From NCBI GenBank assembly GCA_016702415.1, contig JADJEA010000001.1:1531001-1595000 (forward strand): a stretch of 64,000 nucleotides of DNA. The letters are read 5' to 3'. Positions 1-8,598 of this stretch are shown here, in pieces. The notes below the pieces were generated by a model, which saw nothing but the letters and a program-made list of their open reading frames with translations, did not search any database and was not told the DNA's origin. Each line of letters opens with the position of its first letter. Within the stretch, counting starts at the first letter, position 1. The position numbers and the translations under genes were made by a program. This stretch comes from Nostocoides sp. GTDB lineage: Bacteria > Actinomycetota > Actinomycetes > Actinomycetales > Dermatophilaceae.

Positions 1-168
1 AAGGACGTTCTCGCCAAGTGCTACGGCGGGGACATCACCCGCAAGCGCAAGCTCCTGGAGAAGCAGAAGGAGGGCAAGAAGCGGATGAAGATGGTGGGCC
101 GGGTCGAAGTTCCCCAGGAAGCCTTCATCGCCGCCCTCTCCTCCGAGGAGCCGACGAAGAAGAAGTGA
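1..168 (+). CDS. lepA: Elongation factor 4 (LepA), C-terminal end
   Basis: The last 55 codons of a gene that begins before the window. The sequence has the LepA-specific C-terminal domain signature KCYGGDITRKRKLLEKQKEG, then KKRMKMVGRVEVPQEAF and a lysine-rich tail ending in a TGA stop. LepA is the ribosome-bound back-translocase GTPase of the cytosol. The next gene on this strand with a linked role is hemW, which is the usual actinobacterial order (rpsT-lepA-hemW); in many actinobacteria the competence genes comEA-comEC lie just upstream of this point, so they may be just outside the window. Confidence 0.95.
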   Translation, partial: KDVLAKCYGGDITRKRKLLEKQKEGKKRMKMVGRVEVPQEAFIAALSSEEPTKKK

Positions 169-294
169 GGTCGGGCGGCGCGGTCACCGGTCGCCGGTTC
201 CCGAGGAGCCCAGTCGTCGCTCGCACGTCGCCGGTCAGGCTGGGGACGCTCGCGTGGGCACGACACGGTCGCGCGGGCCGGCCTGGGGGATCCT

Positions 295-879
295 TCACGC
301 GGGAACGGTCGACTCCTCGACGGTCTCGAGGGCGACCGGCCCGTGCGCCCACGAGCCCGGCCGATCCACGAGGGACCAGATGGCGTCGAGAGTGCGGGGC
401 CAGCGATCCTCGGGTGAGGCGGTGAGATCCTCGCGGGTCCACCACCGTACGCCGGCGACGGTGAGCCGCTCCTCCTCCGTATGCCCGCTGGTGTCGATGG
501 TGAAGGCGGGCACCCGGACCGCGAAGTAGACCTCGTCCTGATGGGTCACCTGGTCGCTATATCCGTGGACGACATGCCGCACCGCCATCGGGCCGATCAG
601 GTCCGACGCGGCCAAGCGCAGACCGGTCTCCTCCCACAGCTCGCGCACTGCCGCCGCCACATCCTCCTCACCCGGGTCGACCCCACCGCCGGGGGTGATC
701 CACCAGTGGGGGACCGGGTCGAGCCCGAGGTCGGAGTCGAGGAAGAGGAGAATCCGATCGGTGTGGTCCAGGACAAGGACCCGCGCGGCCCGTCGATGGA
801 CCTGGCGGCGGGGGTCACCCAGCGGCTCGTGCGCGTCGGCGCGGCTCTCGTCGCGACCCTGGGGAACTGGGGAAACCAC
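295..879 (-). CDS. Nudix hydrolase
   Basis: A 194-residue protein with a complete Nudix box at about residues 64-87 (GGG-x5-E-x7-REL-x-EETGL), so it should hydrolyse a nucleoside diphosphate linked to another group, with Mg bound by the glutamates. The substrate cannot be told from sequence. It is convergent with lepA and divergent from the DUF2510 gene. The start is a GTG with no Shine-Dalgarno sequence; TAGCCT lies 7 nt upstream, which fits a leaderless transcript. The first 25 residues are polar and poorly conserved-looking, so a slightly later start is possible. Confidence 0.85.
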   Translation of the reverse strand: MVSPVPQGRDESRADAHEPLGDPRRQVHRRAARVLVLDHTDRILLFLDSDLGLDPVPHWWITPGGGVDPGEEDVAAAVRELWEETGLRLAASDLIGPMAVRHVVHGYSDQVTHQDEVYFAVRVPAFTIDTSGHTEEERLTVAGVRWWTREDLTASPEDRWPRTLDAIWSLVDRPGSWAHGPVALETVEESTVPA

Positions 880-886
880 GATGGCG

Positions 887-904
887 AGGCTAGTCGCCTA
901 GGCT
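887..904. promoter_or_regulatory. Back-to-back -10 elements of two leaderless genes
   Basis: On the minus strand TAGCCT (complement of 887-892) sits 7 nt before the GTG of the Nudix gene. On the plus strand TAGGCT (899-904) sits 6 nt before the ATG of the DUF2510 gene. Only 31 bp separate the two start codons, so the promoters must overlap and probably compete. No -35 hexamer is recognisable for either. Confidence 0.55.
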
Positions 905-910
905 TGGGTC

Positions 911-1378
911 ATGAGCCAGGCCCCCGCGGGCTGGTACCCGCAGCCGGACGGTACCGAGCGCTATTGGAGTGGCGCGGGGTGGACCGATGTCGTTCGTCCC
1001 GCCGCGTATGCGGTGACCCCGGGAGCCCCGATCCCGGCACCGACGGGGTACCCCTCGGCATACGTCCAGGACGCAGGCAGTGCCCGACCACCGGCGATGC
1101 TGCCGGCGGTGATGCCGGCCCCGCTGGTGTATGCAGTTCCCGTCGCCCGCAAGAGCCCCGGGGGTGCGCTGGTCGCGTCGTTCGTCCTGCCCGGTCTGGG
1201 ACAGCTGATCAATGGTGAGGGGACCAAGGCGGCGCTCTTCCTCATCCTGAGCGTGATTTTCGGGGTGTTGAGCATGGCCTTGATCGGCTTGCCGTTCCTC
1301 TTCATCCTCTGGGTGTGGGGCTGCGCCGACGCTTACACCAGCGCCTCACGGTGGAACGCCCAGCACGGTCTTTACTGA
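911..1378 (+). CDS. DUF2510/TM2-domain membrane protein
   Basis: 155 residues. Residues 7-25 form a DUF2510 motif (GWYPQPDGTERYWSGAGWT), a short tryptophan-rich module at the N-terminus of many actinobacterial membrane proteins. A proline/alanine-rich linker follows to about residue 82, then a TM2-type domain: the turn LPGLGQLINGE and two hydrophobic segments ending near residue 143. The N-terminus is probably cytoplasmic. No enzymatic role is known for this architecture. The start is leaderless-type (TAGGCT, 6 nt, ATG). Confidence 0.8.
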   Translation: MSQAPAGWYPQPDGTERYWSGAGWTDVVRPAAYAVTPGAPIPAPTGYPSAYVQDAGSARPPAMLPAVMPAPLVYAVPVARKSPGGALVASFVLPGLGQLINGEGTKAALFLILSVIFGVLSMALIGLPFLFILWVWGCADAYTSASRWNAQHGLY

Positions 1379-1396
1379 CACCGCGCGCACCGAGAG

Positions 1397-2167
1397 TCAG
1401 GGGCGCACGAGTTTCACCCGCAGCGCCGCGATTTCCGCCGCGGTCCAGCCCTGGGCGTCCAGCCAGCCGGCGGCACCGCCGTACTCCTCCTCGACGACCG
1501 TGAGCAGCGCATCCATGGACTCCGCCTGCGGCACCTGCTCGTCCATCGGCCGTCCGGCGAGGCTGTGCTTGTAGGGCTCCTGATCCTTCAGGCGCGCAAG
1601 GATCCGGTCGAGGCGCTGTGACGTCAGGACGTAGTCCGCGACGATCTCGGCGCGCGGGACGCCGGCGACGGCCAGCGCCAACCCGACGACGGTGCCGGTC
1701 CGGTCCTTGCCGGCGGCGCAGTGGACGATCGTCGCCCCCTCTGCCGTCGCGATGACCGAGAGGGCACCGGAGACCGAATCGGGGCGCTCGGTCAGGTAGC
1801 CCCGATAGTGCTGGCTCCAATAGCTCGGGGTCAGCACGGGGCGGTCGGGGCGCACCCGCGCGGTGAGGAACTCCGGTGCCTCCTCCTGCGGCGTGGGGTC
1901 GGGAAAGAAGCTGTGGTGGTGGTGGCGCAGTGGCGTCGACCGGAGGGGGCCGTCACCGCTGAGGTGCAACTCTTTGTGGGAGCGCAGGTCGACGACGTCG
2001 GTGACCCCGACATCCTCGACCAGGTGGCGCACGTCGCCGGCGGACAAGTGCTGGAGGTTGTCGGAGCGGATGAGGCGGCGGGGTTGGACGATCCACCCGT
2101 CGGTCGTCGGCAGCCCACCGAGGTCGCGCATATTGGCCACGCCGTCGAGGTCGATCCATCGGTCCAC
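1397..2167 (-). CDS. Tyrosine-protein phosphatase of the Y_phosphatase3 family
   Basis: 256 residues from a GTG start. The N-terminus has the family signature (VANMRDLGGLPT) and the phosphate-binding loop CAAGKDRTG gives the catalytic Cys at about 150 and Arg at about 156 (CX5R). Such enzymes dephosphorylate protein tyrosine or phosphoinositides; the substrate here is unknown. The reading frame stays open far upstream, but homology starts here and TAGCCT lies exactly 7 nt before this GTG, matching the leaderless layout of other genes in the window. Convergent with the DUF2510 gene, with only 18 bp between stops. Confidence 0.85.
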   Translation of the reverse strand: MDRWIDLDGVANMRDLGGLPTTDGWIVQPRRLIRSDNLQHLSAGDVRHLVEDVGVTDVVDLRSHKELHLSGDGPLRSTPLRHHHHSFFPDPTPQEEAPEFLTARVRPDRPVLTPSYWSQHYRGYLTERPDSVSGALSVIATAEGATIVHCAAGKDRTGTVVGLALAVAGVPRAEIVADYVLTSQRLDRILARLKDQEPYKHSLAGRPMDEQVPQAESMDALLTVVEEEYGGAAGWLDAQGWTAAEIAALRVKLVRP

Positions 2168-2220
2168 GGGCAGCAGGCTACGGGGCTGACGTGAACGGGA
2201 GGCATCCGGGGAGAAAAGGT

Positions 2221-2255
2221 GAGGGCCTCGGGAAGTATGAGTTTCCGAGGCCCTC
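2221..2255. terminator. Stem-loop with perfect 11-bp stem
   Basis: GAGGGCCTCGG (2221-2231) pairs with CCGAGGCCCTC (2245-2255) across a 13-nt loop. It lies 54 bp upstream of the phosphatase start and over 300 bp upstream of hemW. There is no T-tract, so if it terminates transcription it is not a classical intrinsic terminator; it could instead be a structured leader element. Confidence 0.5.
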
Positions 2256-2548
2256 GTGCTCGGACGAATCCGAGCGGTGAGACCGGCCGAAGCCGTTCTC
2301 GTGACCCGGGCCGAAGCCCGAATCTCTTTGACACGGAACGAGTTCCATGTCGGCGATCGGGACCGGAGTCCTGATCTCTCGCCTTCGCCCGGAGGCGGCT
2401 GCGATGGGATATTTCTACCCCTCCCACCCGGGTCCCGCAACGGCTCCAGGGGAGATTTCTCGACTTTTTTCCGGGGGCGGCGTGTCGCGCTGGACACGCC
2501 GCCATCGCTGCTACTCACGTGACAGATGGGACCACGGGCGCGACTCCT
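2256..2548. other. Gene-free stretch upstream of hemW with a 22-bp near-palindrome
   Basis: No coding sequence is credible here; open frames have no family resemblance and no ribosome-binding site. At 2330-2351 there is an imperfect palindrome with half-sites GACA-n-GGAAC and GTTCC-n-TGTC, 9 of 11 positions paired. It overlaps TTGACA at 2328-2333, but no -10 hexamer follows at the right distance. It may be an operator. It is not a LexA box, whose GAAC and GTTC half-sites are separated by 4 nt rather than 2. Confidence 0.4.
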
Positions 2549-2562
2549 GGGAGGATGCGCGT

Positions 2563-3840
2563 ATGCCGCCCAGCGCCCTCCCCGACGGCGACCCCGCCCC
2601 GGCCGACGGGGCCCTGCCATCGACCGCTCTCGCCGCCCTGGCCGCGGGGGGCGGGCTCGCGGCATACGTCCACGTGCCCTTCTGCCGGGTGCGGTGCGGG
2701 TACTGCGACTTCAACACCTATGCTCCCGGCGACCTCACCGGCCCCGGCGCCTCGACCGTGACGTATGCCGCGGCCCTCCGCGCCGAGGTTGCTCTCGCCG
2801 AGCGTGTCCTCGCCCCGGCGGGACGCCCGTCCCTCGAGACGGTCTTCGTCGGCGGCGGCACCCCGACCCTCCTCCCCGCCGCCGACCTCGTCGGTCTCCT
2901 CGCTGCCCTTCGCGCGCGCTGGCCGCTTGCCGCCGGCGCCGAGGTGACCACGGAGGCCAATCCCGACTCGGTCACCCCCGACGCTCTGGCCGCCCTCGCG
3001 GTGGGCGGCTTCACCCGGATCAGCCTCGGGATGCAGTCGGTCGTCCCGCATGTGCTCGCGACGCTCGATCGCACCCACGACCCGGCCAATGTCGCGCGCG
3101 CGGTCGCCGCGGCCGCGCGGGCCGGACTCGATGTGAGTCTCGACCTGATCTATGGCACGCCGGGGGAGTCGCTCGATGATTGGCGTGCCTCGGTCGAGAC
3201 CGCGATTTCCCTTGCACCGCAGCACATCTCGGCATACGCCCTGGTGGTCGAGGAGGGCACCCGGATGGCGGCGGCGGTGCGCCGCGGCGAGATCACCGCA
3301 CCGGACGACGACGACGCCGCCGAGAAATACGAACTCGCCGACCGCCTGCTTTCTGAGGCCGGCTACGGATGGTATGAGGTGAGCAACTGGGCCCGTCCCG
3401 GTCACGAGTGCCGACACAATCTCACCTACTGGCGCGGCGGCGACTGGTGGGGTTTCGGGCCGGGCGCGCACAGCCACGTCGGGGGAGTCCGCTGGTGGAA
3501 CCTCCGCCATCCCGGGTCGTATGCCGCCCGCCTCACCGCCGGTGGCAGCCCCGCGGCCGGCCGCGAGACCCTGACGCCCGCCCAGCGGGCCGACGAGGCG
3601 ATCCTGCTGCGGTCGCGTCTGCGCGACGGTCTCCCGGTCGATGCCCTGCCGAGCGAGGGCCGCTGCGCGCTGCCCGGTCTCGTCGCCGACGGGCTCATCG
3701 AGCCGGACGGGCTGGTCGAGCCGGACAGACAGCCGGACGGCCACCCGAACGGAAGCCGCCCCCGCCGGGTCGTTCTGACCCTGCGAGGGCGGCTCCTGGC
3801 CGATGGGGTGGTCCGCCGGCTCTTGGGGCTGGCGGGCTGA
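2563..3840 (+). CDS. hemW: HemW, radical-SAM haem chaperone
   Basis: 425 residues. The radical-SAM cluster motif is CRVRCGYC at residues 41-48 (CX3CX2C, with the extra aromatic-Cys layout of the HemW/HemN family), followed by GGGTPTLL and the TTEANPDS segment. HemW (once annotated as coproporphyrinogen oxidase HemN) binds haem and delivers it to membrane respiratory enzymes; it lacks the HemN-specific active-site features. Start: ATG with GGGAGG 8 nt upstream; the ATG lies inside a copy of the 8-mer (2561-2568). It follows lepA as in most actinobacteria, though here a Nudix, DUF2510 and phosphatase group is inserted between. Confidence 0.93.
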   Translation: MPPSALPDGDPAPADGALPSTALAALAAGGGLAAYVHVPFCRVRCGYCDFNTYAPGDLTGPGASTVTYAAALRAEVALAERVLAPAGRPSLETVFVGGGTPTLLPAADLVGLLAALRARWPLAAGAEVTTEANPDSVTPDALAALAVGGFTRISLGMQSVVPHVLATLDRTHDPANVARAVAAAARAGLDVSLDLIYGTPGESLDDWRASVETAISLAPQHISAYALVVEEGTRMAAAVRRGEITAPDDDDAAEKYELADRLLSEAGYGWYEVSNWARPGHECRHNLTYWRGGDWWGFGPGAHSHVGGVRWWNLRHPGSYAARLTAGGSPAAGRETLTPAQRADEAILLRSRLRDGLPVDALPSEGRCALPGLVADGLIEPDGLVEPDRQPDGHPNGSRPRRVVLTLRGRLLADGVVRRLLGLAG

Positions 3841-3875
3841 CCCTGGCTCAGCCGACGGCGGACCGCTCGGTTGAC

Positions 3876-4415
3876 TCAGCGGACGAAAGTGGGGGTGGCC
3901 GGCGGGGTGTACCACTGGCCCTGGTTGGCCTTGCCGGCCGCGATCGCGTGCAGGACGCAACCCCACACGGCCACCGCGACGAGTCCGATGATCCCGACGG
4001 GGATCAGGATGATTGTCGCGATGAGGATCCACGAGATCACCACGCCGATGCCCATCGCGATCTGGATGTTCAGGGAGTTCGCGGCGTTCTGGCGGACGAA
4101 CGGCCCGCGGTCCTTGTACATCAGATAGATCACCAGTGAGGCGACGAACCCGAAGGTCCCGGCGCTGAGGATGAACAGCGCGAGCGGCACGAGGTGGGCG
4201 AGCATCGCCCAGGTGCGCTCTTGTTGCGGGGTCAGCGGCCCGGAGCCGGTGACATCGCCGAGGGCGCTGCGCAAGGGGTCGGGGGAGGGCGCACCATACG
4301 GCGGCTGGGTGGGCTGGCCCGCGGGCGGCGGGGGATAGCCCGCGCCGGTCGCCGAGGAGTTGTCGATCGGCGGGTAGGCCGGGAAGGTGGGGTCTGGCTG
4401 CGGGTTCTGGGTCAT
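3876..4415 (-). CDS. DUF4870 membrane protein
   Basis: 179 residues: a proline-rich cytoplasmic N-terminus (PPIDNSSATG, PPPPAGQPTQPPYG) and a DUF4870 domain from about residue 63 with the typical ERTWAMLAHL start, a cytoplasmic-loop motif YKDRGPFVRQNAANSLN and three hydrophobic segments. Function unknown. Convergent with hemW (35 bp between stops). An in-frame ATG 39 bp further upstream would add 13 residues; I prefer the inner start because homology to such proline-rich tails begins there, but neither has a clear ribosome-binding site. Confidence 0.8.
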   Translation of the reverse strand: MTQNPQPDPTFPAYPPIDNSSATGAGYPPPPAGQPTQPPYGAPSPDPLRSALGDVTGSGPLTPQQERTWAMLAHLVPLALFILSAGTFGFVASLVIYLMYKDRGPFVRQNAANSLNIQIAMGIGVVISWILIATIILIPVGIIGLVAVAVWGCVLHAIAAGKANQGQWYTPPATPTFVR

Positions 4416-4569
4416 GATGACGGAAATCCCCTCGGAGGTGGCGAGCCGGGGCATTTTCCCCGGATGGTGTCTCGCTGGTCCCAGTCAAGCGCACCGGTGA
4501 CCCGGTCGGGACCATTTCCGCCGTGCTCGGGGGTCGTGCCGGGGGGACCTCAGGGTGGGCCCGGACGCC

Positions 4570-5427
4570 TCAGCCGGGGGGCACGGTGACGAAGTCGATG
4601 AGTTCCTCGACACGCCCGGAGAAGGCGGGGTCGAGGTCGGCATACGTCCGGACTCGGCTCAGGATGTGCCTCCAGACCACGGCGATGTCCTCCGTGGTCG
4701 TATGCCGCATGCCCAGCGCCGCGGCGATCCCGGCCTTCCAGTCGGTCCCCCTCGGAATGACCGGCCACGCGCTGAGCCCGACGCGCTCGGGACGGACCGC
4801 CTGCCAGACGTCGACAAAGGGGTGGCCGACGACGAGAACGGCGGCCGCGGCATACGGCGCGGTGGCGGCGGCGACGACCCGTGATTCCTTCGAGCCCGGC
4901 ACGAGATGATCGACGAGGACGCCGGCGCGGGCGCTCGACGTCGGGGCGAAATCCGCCAGTGCGGCGGCGAGGTCGTCGATGCCGTGGAGGGGTTCGACGA
5001 CGACACCCTCGACGCGCAGGTCGTGACCCCACACCTTTTCCACCAGTTCGGCGTCGTGGGTGCCCTCGACGAAGATCCGCGAGGCTGCCGCAACCCGTGC
5101 GCGGGCCCCGACGACGGCTCGGGAGCCGCTGGCGGAGCGCGCGGGCGTGCGCGGGGCCGCGGCCGGTGCGGGCCGGGCCAGGACGACGGGTCGGCCCTCG
5201 ATGAGGAAGCCCGGCCCGAGCGGGAAGGACCGCGTCCGGCCGCGGCGGTCCTCCAGGGCGACGACGTGGGCGCCGCCGATCGTCTCGACCCGGACCACCG
5301 CGCCGCACCACCCCGTCTCGGTCTCCTCGACGACCAACCCGAGTTCGGCGGGCACGGTCGTGACCTCGGCGCGCCGGGGCCGGCGCCAGTCCCCCGTCAA
5401 CGGATCGGAGGTGTATCGGCTGCTCAC
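4570..5427 (-). CDS. DUF3097 family protein
   Basis: 285 residues from a leaderless-type GTG (TACGCT, 6 nt, GTG). The protein carries the family features: N-terminal YTSDPLTGDWRRP, the central TOPRIM-like segment IFVEGTHDAELVEKVWGHDL and C-terminal RVEELIDFVTVPPG. DUF3097 proteins are almost confined to actinobacteria and sit next to hrcA, as here. The TOPRIM-like motif suggests nucleic-acid work, but the acidic pattern is incomplete and no activity is established. The divergent promoter region towards hrcA holds the CIRCE operator. Confidence 0.85.
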   Translation of the reverse strand: MSSRYTSDPLTGDWRRPRRAEVTTVPAELGLVVEETETGWCGAVVRVETIGGAHVVALEDRRGRTRSFPLGPGFLIEGRPVVLARPAPAAAPRTPARSASGSRAVVGARARVAAASRIFVEGTHDAELVEKVWGHDLRVEGVVVEPLHGIDDLAAALADFAPTSSARAGVLVDHLVPGSKESRVVAAATAPYAAAAVLVVGHPFVDVWQAVRPERVGLSAWPVIPRGTDWKAGIAAALGMRHTTTEDIAVVWRHILSRVRTYADLDPAFSGRVEELIDFVTVPPG

Positions 5428-5461
5428 CGCGGCAGCGTAAGACAGCCTCGACACGCCGACG

Positions 5462-5493
5462 TAGAATTGGCACTCCCGGGGTGGGAGTGCCAG
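5462..5493 (+). promoter_or_regulatory. CIRCE operator and -10 element of hrcA
   Basis: TTGGCACTC (5467-5475), nine spacer bases, then GAGTGCCAG (5485-5493): the CIRCE inverted repeat TTAGCACTC-N9-GAGTGCTAA with one or two substitutions per arm. TAGAAT at 5462-5467 is a good -10, so HrcA bound here would cover the transcription start. Expected behaviour: HrcA represses its own hrcA-dnaJ transcript until heat shock. Confidence 0.9.
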
Positions 5494-5558
5494 CCCGGCA
5501 GTCGGGTGACACGCGGTCGACGACCGTGCGGAGGCCAACCGGAACGAGGAGGGACGTC

Positions 5559-6584
5559 GTGAGCCAGGAACGCCGCCTCGCCGTCCTCGGCGCGATCGTC
5601 CACGACTACGTCCATTCCAGCGAGCCGGTCGGCTCCAAGGCCCTGCTCGAACGCCACCACTTCGGGGTGTCCGCGGCCACCATTCGCAATGACATGGCCG
5701 CCCTGGAGGAGGACGGGCTGATCGTCGCCCCCCACACCAGCGCCGGACGGGTGCCCACGGATGCGGGCTACCGGCTGTTTGTCGACCGGCTCTCCCAGAT
5801 CAAGCCGATGAGCCGGGCCGAGCAGGCGGCGATCGCCGAGTTCCTCAGCGGGGCAATCGATCTCGACGATGTGGTCGACCGGACGGTGCGCCTCCTGGCC
5901 AGCCTGACCCGCAGCGTGGCGGTCATGCAGTACCCCTCGCTGACCCGCTCCAGCGTCCGGCACATCGAACTCGTCCCGCTCGGTGGCACCCGCTTGATGC
6001 TCGTCCTCATCACGACCACGGGCCGGGTCGAGCAGCGCGTTCTCGACCTCGGACTCGACGTGGACGGCGCCGGCGACTTCGTGGCCCGGCTGCGCACCGG
6101 TCTCAACGCCGGCGCCGACGGGCACACACTCGCCGAGGCCGCGACCGCGCTGGACGACCTCATCGACGGCTTCCGCCCCGAGGAACGCGACGCCGTTCGT
6201 CGGGTCGTGTCGACATTGGCGGAGGTTCTGGTGGAGGAGCGCGAGGAGCGGGTGCTCCTTGCCGGCACCGGCAACCTCGTCCGCTCACCGGGGGATTTTC
6301 CGCGATCGCTCGAGCCGGTGCTCGACGCCTTGGAACAACACGTCGTCCTGCTGAAGTTGTTGTCGACGGCGGCTGCCGGCGGCGAGCACATCGCCGTCCG
6401 CATCGGCCACGAGAATCCGTATGCCGACCTCCAGTCGACGTCGATGGTGACCACGAGCTATGTGACCGGCGGCCAGATCGTCGGTGGGCTCGGCATCGTC
6501 GGCCCCACCCGGATGGACTACGGCGCGAGCATGGCCGCGGTCCGGACGGTCGCGGCATACGTCTCGGCACTGCTGGGCGAGTGA
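5559..6584 (+). CDS. hrcA: Heat-inducible repressor HrcA
   Basis: 341 residues. The N-terminal winged helix includes EPVGSKALLE and the recognition region SAATIRNDMAALEEDGLI, followed by HTSAGRVPTDAGYRLFVD, all diagnostic of HrcA; the rest is the GAF-like dimerisation domain. Start: GTG with a perfect AGGAGGG at 5547-5553, so the longer open frame upstream is not used. The gene is autoregulated by the CIRCE element just upstream and is followed 19 bp later by dnaJ. Confidence 0.95.
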   Translation: MSQERRLAVLGAIVHDYVHSSEPVGSKALLERHHFGVSAATIRNDMAALEEDGLIVAPHTSAGRVPTDAGYRLFVDRLSQIKPMSRAEQAAIAEFLSGAIDLDDVVDRTVRLLASLTRSVAVMQYPSLTRSSVRHIELVPLGGTRLMLVLITTTGRVEQRVLDLGLDVDGAGDFVARLRTGLNAGADGHTLAEAATALDDLIDGFRPEERDAVRRVVSTLAEVLVEEREERVLLAGTGNLVRSPGDFPRSLEPVLDALEQHVVLLKLLSTAAAGGEHIAVRIGHENPYADLQSTSMVTTSYVTGGQIVGGLGIVGPTRMDYGASMAAVRTVAAYVSALLGE

Positions 6585-6603
6585 GAAACAGAACAGGAAC
6601 CTG

Positions 6604-7728
6604 GTGAACGACTACTACCGCGATCTCGGCGTCTCCTCCGATGCGAGCCCGGAGGAGATCAAGACGGCTTATCGGCGGCTGGCGCGCAAGCTCCATCCCG
6701 ACGTCAATCCCGGACCCGACGCCGAGGAACAGTTCAAGCAGGTCTCTCAGGCCTATGACGTGCTCTCCGACCCCGAAAAGCGGCGCAACTACGACATGGG
6801 CGCCGACCCCTATGGCGGGGCGCACGCCGGGTTCGGCGCCGGGTTCTCCTTCAGCGACATCATGGACGCCTTCTTCGGTGCCGGCGGGGCGGGGGGCGGG
6901 CGAGGACCGCGACCGCGCGCGGCGCGTGGCCAGGACGGTCTTGTCCGCCTGGCAGTCGACCTGCGGGACGCGGTGTTCGGCGGGGAGCGCGAGCTGACCA
7001 TCGAGACGGCCACCTTGTGCTCGACCTGCCGTGGCGACGGCGCCCAGCCCGGAACCGGCCGCAAGACGTGCCAGGTCTGTGGTGGGCGAGGGGAGATCCA
7101 GCAGGTCCAGCGCAGCTTCCTCGGCCAGGTGATGACGAGCCGACCGTGCAACGCGTGCCAGGGGTATGGCGAGATCACACCGAACCCGTGCTTCGAGTGC
7201 TCCGGGCACGGTCGGGTGCGGACTCAACGGACGTTGACGATCGGCATACCGGCCGGGGTCGACACCGGAACCAGGATTCACCTTGCAGGTGAGGGTGAGG
7301 TCGGACCTGGAGGCGGTCCCCCCGGAGACCTCTACGTCGAGGTGAGCGTGACACCCGATCCCAATTTCCAACGCCGTGGCGACGACCTCCACGCCAGCGT
7401 GCAGCTGCCGATGACCGCCGCAGCACTCGGGACGACCCTCAAGCTGGAGACGTTCGACGGCTCGCAAGAGCTCGAGATCCGTCCCGGCACCCAGCCCGGC
7501 GAGGCCCTCACCCTGCGCGGGCTCGGGGTCACCCACCTCCGCTCGAGCGGCCGCGGCGATCTCGTCGTTCATGTGGACGTCCGCGTGCCGACGCGGTTGG
7601 ATGGAGCCCAGGAGGCGCTGCTGCGGCAGCTGGCCGAGTTGCGGGGCGAGGATGCCCCGACCGGCCGTCTCGGCCCGACCGACCAGGGGTTCATGGGTCG
7701 GCTGCGGGACGCGTTCAAGCCGCGCTGA
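6604..7728 (+). CDS. dnaJ: Chaperone DnaJ (DnaJ2 type)
   Basis: 374 residues. J domain at the N-terminus with HPD at 31-33, a Gly/Phe-rich linker (about 65-100), then four CXXCXGXG zinc-binding repeats between residues 139 and 203 (CSTCRGDG, CQVCGGRG, CNACQGYG, CFECSGHG) and the C-terminal substrate-binding domain. It stimulates DnaK ATPase. As the copy downstream of hrcA it is the DnaJ2 of actinobacteria; DnaJ1 normally sits with dnaK elsewhere. GTG start with AGGA just upstream; co-transcribed with hrcA. Confidence 0.95.
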   Translation: MNDYYRDLGVSSDASPEEIKTAYRRLARKLHPDVNPGPDAEEQFKQVSQAYDVLSDPEKRRNYDMGADPYGGAHAGFGAGFSFSDIMDAFFGAGGAGGGRGPRPRAARGQDGLVRLAVDLRDAVFGGERELTIETATLCSTCRGDGAQPGTGRKTCQVCGGRGEIQQVQRSFLGQVMTSRPCNACQGYGEITPNPCFECSGHGRVRTQRTLTIGIPAGVDTGTRIHLAGEGEVGPGGGPPGDLYVEVSVTPDPNFQRRGDDLHASVQLPMTAAALGTTLKLETFDGSQELEIRPGTQPGEALTLRGLGVTHLRSSGRGDLVVHVDVRVPTRLDGAQEALLRQLAELRGEDAPTGRLGPTDQGFMGRLRDAFKPR

Positions 7729-7802
7729 TCCCTGCCTCCTCGCCGGGAGCGACGCCGCTTCCCCGATCCCGACCAGGAGCCAGTTCCCATGGGTGCGTGC
7801 CG

Positions 7803-8546
7803 ATGACCCTTCACCAATTCCTCACCGACCCCGGCACCCTCGACGAGGCCCGGGTGGGGGAGCGCTTCGTGCTACGCGGGCCCGAAGGGCACCACGCGGC
7901 CACGGTCAAGAGGCTCCAGGCTGGCGAGCGGATCTGGGTCGCCGACGGTGCCGGGACCCGCGCGACCGGGACGGTGGTCGCCGCCGCAGGCGGCGCACTC
8001 GACCTCACCCTGACCGCGGTATGCCGCGAGCCCGCCCCCGCGGTCACCTTCACCCTCGTGCAGGGCCTCGCCAAAGGCGAGCGTGACGAGCAGGCGATCG
8101 AGGCGGCGACTGAGCTGGGCGTCGACCGCATCGTCCCCTGGCAGGCCGACCGCTCGATCGTCCAGTGGCGCGGAGAGCGGGCCGAGAAGTCCCGCCGCAA
8201 GTGGGCCGACGCCGTCCGGTCGGCCGCCAAACAGTCGCGTCGTGCCTGGATTCCCGAGGTCGAGGACGTGGTGACGTCGCCTCAGCTGGTCCAGCGGGCG
8301 CGTCGTGCCGATGCCGTTTTCGTCCTCCACGAGGAGGCGGGCGTCTCCCTGGCCGCCCACCCGGTGCCCGCCGCGGGCGAGGTCGTGATCGTCGTCGGGC
8401 CCGAGGGGGGGATCACGCCGACGGAACTCGCCGCGCTCGCCGGGGCGGGCGGCATACCGCTGCGGCTTGGTGGGCACGTTCTGCGGTCCTCGACGGCCGG
8501 CCCGGCAGCCCTGGCCGTCTTGTCCGCCGCCTCCCGGTGGCAGTGA
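7803..8546 (+). CDS. rsmE: 16S rRNA m3U1498 methyltransferase RsmE
   Basis: 247 residues. An N-terminal PUA-like domain (GPEGHHAATVKRLQAGE) is followed by a SPOUT-fold domain with the S-adenosylmethionine knot motifs VGPEGGIT and LRLGGHVLRSSTAGPAAL. The enzyme methylates N3 of U1498 in the 30S subunit. It follows dnaJ as in other actinobacteria. The start is uncertain by two codons: a GTG at 7797 is in frame, and neither has a well-placed Shine-Dalgarno sequence. Confidence 0.93.
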   Translation: MTLHQFLTDPGTLDEARVGERFVLRGPEGHHAATVKRLQAGERIWVADGAGTRATGTVVAAAGGALDLTLTAVCREPAPAVTFTLVQGLAKGERDEQAIEAATELGVDRIVPWQADRSIVQWRGERAEKSRRKWADAVRSAAKQSRRAWIPEVEDVVTSPQLVQRARRADAVFVLHEEAGVSLAAHPVPAAGEVVIVVGPEGGITPTELAALAGAGGIPLRLGGHVLRSSTAGPAALAVLSAASRWQ

Positions 8547-8598
8547 CCCACGCAGCGGCGACCCACGGCGCAGGCGGGCATCACGTGGAGACTGCGAG

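Noticed and set aside
2328..2351. TTGACA and GGAAC/GTTCC taken as a promoter with LexA box
   Set aside because: No -10 at 16-19 nt, and the half-site spacing (2 nt) does not fit LexA GAAC-N4-GTTC.
2515..4515. Long minus-strand open frame across hemW
   Set aside because: High-GC shadow of hemW; no homology, no start signal, and the codon pattern belongs to the plus-strand gene. The same applies to long shadow frames over znuA, leuA, dnaG and dusB.
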